Source of the DNA: Amphiduros pacificus
Taxonomy: Eukaryota > Annelida > Polychaeta > Phyllodocida > Hesionidae
Reading direction: 5' to 3'
Length of the DNA stretch: 64,000 nucleotides
Assembly (NCBI GenBank): GCA_949316495.1
Contig: OX439005.1
Span: 30,340,217 to 30,404,216 of the forward strand
Of the stretch, positions 60,811 through 64,000 are shown in pieces (the stretch's first letter is position 1; the number at the start of each line of letters is the position of its first letter). A program made the translations under genes and the position numbers. The notes under the pieces were generated by a model. That model was not told the DNA's origin. It searched no databases and was given only the letters and a program-made list of their open reading frames with translations.

Positions 60811-60956
60811 CAATACAATACCAGTCCCATGGTATGACAACTTAGCAAAATACATATCCTTATAATATCCATACAATACCAGTCTCGTGGTATGACGACG
60901 TAGCAAAATAAATATACTTATCATACCCAAACTATACCAATCTTGTGGTATTAAAA
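60811..60956. repeat. About 59-bp tandem repeat, 2.5 units
   Basis: CAATACCAGTCCCATGGTAT, GACAACTTAGCAAAATA and their variants repeat from 60811, 60870 and about 60930, directly after the 47-bp array. Confidence 0.75.
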
Positions 60957-61379
60957 TGCAAATTGCCCCATGAATGATATCTATCAGATATAAATGTGGT
61001 ATTGCTTCCACAATCGATCAATTTCGTCTTATTATTTTAATTTCAATTGTGGTTTGATTTATGGAGGAAATGTCCCTGATTATGCATAATGTCACATATC
61101 ACTGAATTTCATTGCTTAATTCTCAGACCAGACCATACTTTTTGTCACACCGGGCAAAACAAATTTTGATATTTGCCTACAATATACATTTTCCATTTCC
61201 TTGAAAATACATCATATGGTCTGGCGTGTGTGAAGCGCAGATACTAATCATTGTGTAACACCAGATCTTCTGGGAGGGAGATATAAAACATTCAAAAATA
61301 TTTGCCACCTACGGGTACTTTAATATTTAGCCGGGCACTACAATTTGTCGGTAGCTGGGGGTGGAAATTGTAAATTAGA

Positions 61380-61510
61380 GCCTAACGTGACGGTACGTGC
61401 ACGTGCCCTTTGAAATGTGACAACAACGCGTTCTGCAGAGCGTGACGCTAACGTCAAGATGGCTACACGTGCGCGCATGCGCAGTGTGCACGCACCTGTC
61501 CCTGATCCGC
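61380..61510 (+). promoter_or_regulatory. CpG-rich NRF1/YY1 promoter-like site
   Basis: CGCGCATGCGCA at 61472-61483 fits the NRF1 consensus exactly. CAAGATGGC at 61455-61463 fits YY1 in the sense orientation usual just after a start site. ACGTGCACGTGCCC, AACGCGTT and TGACGCTAACGTCA lie just upstream. Together they resemble a TATA-less housekeeping promoter. The ATG in the YY1 site opens a 23-codon frame. No downstream gene was recognised up to the window end, so the promoter would serve a distant exon, a non-coding RNA or nothing. Confidence 0.4.
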
Positions 61511-64000
61511 ACCCCATTGTTGGACTTTGAATATTTGAGGGCAAATACTTCAGTCCGGAGATCTGGCATCTCCGGTGATGTGCCAGATAGCAAAAAGCCC
61601 CCATTGTTTAGGTGACACTCAATTTAGGGCAAATCTGTTTATAACTTAATCGGTCTGCACCTGCAACTACATAGTACGAGGCAGGTTGGAGAAGATATAA
61701 TTCTTACTATTATCATTAATTCATATAATGGTCATAATTTCCCTGCACGCCTGCACATGTAAATCTGATTACTCCGGAGTTACTGCTAAACAAATCCCAT
61801 AAAATGATAAATTATTTAAGCCTGAATTTACAAATGTATGTTTCAATTATTACGATTTTTGTTCAGTTCATTAATGCTCAGTTGTATATTAATGAAGTTG
61901 AGATTTAATCTTAATCAGAGTTTAAACATTTACCATTAGTATTGTCTTAATGGAAATAGTACAATACCGTTAATCATCGACCAGCTGGGTCTAAAAGAAT
62001 CCATATCATAAATTGCTTCACTTTATGAATAAAAACTGCATGAATAAATAGCATGCCAATGATGTGACAATGATATATGAATGCTTGGTTTACGCTCTGT
62101 TATCTAGTTACCTTTGATCACATTTCATTGTTTGTGGGGTGGTTATTGATAGTTATGCATGTATATTTATTGTTGTGTATCCATTATTCATCGTGGCATG
62201 TGTAGGCATTGCATATATTTGAATAGATCAATCAGAGACGTAATCCGGTATACTGGCACAATCTGTGAGGTCCCTGCATCCATCATCACCACCACCAACA
62301 CCCCAAATAATATCAATCAACTCTCCGGCCTACATCGTGTCCATCCAAAATTATGCTATCTATTATATTTACACCAATTTGATTTTATTTATCTATTTTT
62401 CATTGTTTTTTGTTTTTGTTTTTTTATGTTGAATTGTACGATGAAACAATTCATATAAAAACTCTATATCCTCTAGAGGGCACTTGCTTTCTTGTTGATC
62501 ATAATTTCTCACATTATTTGTTAAAATTAGTATTTTTGAACCATTTTTCATTCAAAAGTGTCAATTCCATCTTGGGTAATGGTTGTTTACAACGTAGGGG
62601 GAAAATCCATATGGTTGTGTTGAGCTGCACCCAGCCGGATGACCTTGCAGATAAGCAATGATAAGGAGATGAAGTGTGTGGTATTATCGCCCTGCTAAGT
62701 TCTGCTCCATAGCGAGGCAGTTAGGATCGAGGCTTCTCTTGTGTATTGGTCACAGATTCCCTATGTTTGATGTTGGCATTAAAATGTTTGGCAACATATG
62801 GTCATGTGTTGCCATAGAAAACACAATAAGCCCCCATTTCAGTGAGTGGAAACGATGAAGAAAATTATAATTTTATAAACTGGCCATTCTGATTTGACGA
62901 GACATCCGAACAAGTAATTTTATATTGATAAATTGAATCCAGAAATATTAAGCCAACAATATATGACTAAGCTGTGTGATTTGTTTCCAATGCATTTCAT
63001 TGTAGCGGTGTCATTATCAGTGAGATATGAATTAAGTATTGTTTAACTTGTCACACAAAGAGTTGTGGATTCCGGCCGACTTGTATCAGTTGGCAGTGGA
63101 AATATGGGCCCAAACCGGACGTGGAATTAATGAAAGGATCTGGCAAATCGATAGAAAAGTGGCACAGAATCTGCTAGTTGTTTGTTTAGTCCTGATCTGT
63201 CCCACGAGGCACAAAGAACACTTATCCCCTATGACTTCAAGTGGTTTCCTTCGGGTTCTTTATCAACCCGCAGATCAGAGGAAACAATAAACAAAGCGTT
63301 CGATTCTGCAGTTAAATCCGCTGCCATTCTGACCGTAAAAAGTGCTCTGATGCCCCAATACTTATGTGAGGGCACGACTCCATTCCCGCCTCGCTTCATT
63401 AGGGACAAATAAACACAACTCCTTCCACATAAAGAGAACAAGCTTGCGATAAATCATGATCTTAAATACGACACGGCCACTTTTTCTGTCTTTGTGGATA
63501 ACATCTGAAGAGTATAATTTACCTTTTAGATGATTAATAAATACCAGCGTTTTTTTATGTGTCTTGTTGTATAATTAAGCCATATGGCATACATTGTTGG
63601 AACGTGGGGTGAGCCAGTATGGAGGGTGCACTCTGGATGGAGGGTGGCACAATGTGTGGGGTGTGCCCTCATTCTCGCACGCCGATCCTTGTCACTCAGC
63701 CAAATATAGCCTTCGGGTAACTGGATATGAATCAAAATTTGAACAAACAATCGGCCCCCATTTTTAAAGGGACTCCGCACGTGTGTCACCATGACAACCA
63801 GTTCTGGTAAGGATTCCCAGAGAATTTACAAGCGTTGGTACGCCATTGATTGAACTTTGAGCCCAATCAGTCTGAGGTGGAGGGGGGCGGGGGGGGGGGG
63901 GGGGGGTTCATGAAATAATGAAATGCACAACAATGAAATCAGATGGCAAGTGAAACCTGAGGAACGAAGTGGACATTTGGTGAGGGGAGAGCAACAAAGC
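61511..64000. promoter_or_regulatory. Intergenic DNA with conserved-looking islands and a long G tract
   Basis: No gene was recognised. Islands at 62575-62860 and 63060-63420 have balanced composition and motifs such as GGAATTAATGAAAGGATC and GTAATGGTTGTTTAC (forkhead-like). An 18-nt G tract at 63889-63906 follows GAGGGGGGC. Confidence 0.3.

Noticed and set aside
48732-62632. Shared 13-mer GAGCTGCACCCAG at about 48732 and 62620
   Set aside because: Several shared 13-mers are expected by chance in 64 kb and the flanks do not match.

Overview
The window looks like gene-poor nuclear DNA from an invertebrate animal, most likely a mollusc and probably a bivalve. That placement is inference. It rests on an intronless INSM-type zinc-finger gene, several copies of a tRNA-derived SINE with a CAAA-type tail, a LINE 3' end with a bivalve-like C-terminus, very abundant minisatellites and long (AT)n tracts. 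No ribosomal RNA, bacterial operon, CRISPR array or retrovirus-like element was seen.

Only one protein-coding gene is certain: an INSM1/INSM family SNAG zinc-finger repressor on the minus strand (33474-34967). It has a readable core promoter: E-boxes, a GC box, TATAAA at 35316-35321 and an initiator 30 bp further on. Its leader carries three short upstream ORFs. The first poly(A) signals lie about 1.5 kb past the stop. A small candidate exon sits at 1378-1495, and a CpG-rich NRF1/YY1 promoter-like site at 61380-61510. The wide non-coding flanks of INSM hold several GC-richer islands with clustered E-box, homeodomain, POU, GATA and TCF motifs that look like enhancers (inference).

The left half is dominated by tandem repeats: a 31/32-bp minisatellite (3255-7975) with an 880-bp higher-order period, a 49-bp hairpin-forming array (9776-11205), and an 11-kb array of a 69-bp unit (13195-24105) with 40- and 56-unit duplications. 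The 69-bp array has short ancestral-type units at both edges and a LINE 3' end inserted near its left margin. The long stop-free frames there follow from a period divisible by three and are not treated as genes. Smaller arrays of 27, 36, 47 and about 59 bp lie at 45.3, 46.6, 59.7 and 60.8 kb.

The right half holds two inverted-repeat structures: a 1.03-kb element at 39608-40641 and a 4.65-kb palindrome at 52241-56893. The palindrome has arms of about 1.8-2.1 kb, a tRNA-like module in each arm, and two later insertions (a SINE and a 168-bp MITE-like piece) in the left arm only. Part of its loop recurs at 25478-25680, so it belongs to a repeat family. This palindrome and the 69-bp array are the most unusual objects in the window.
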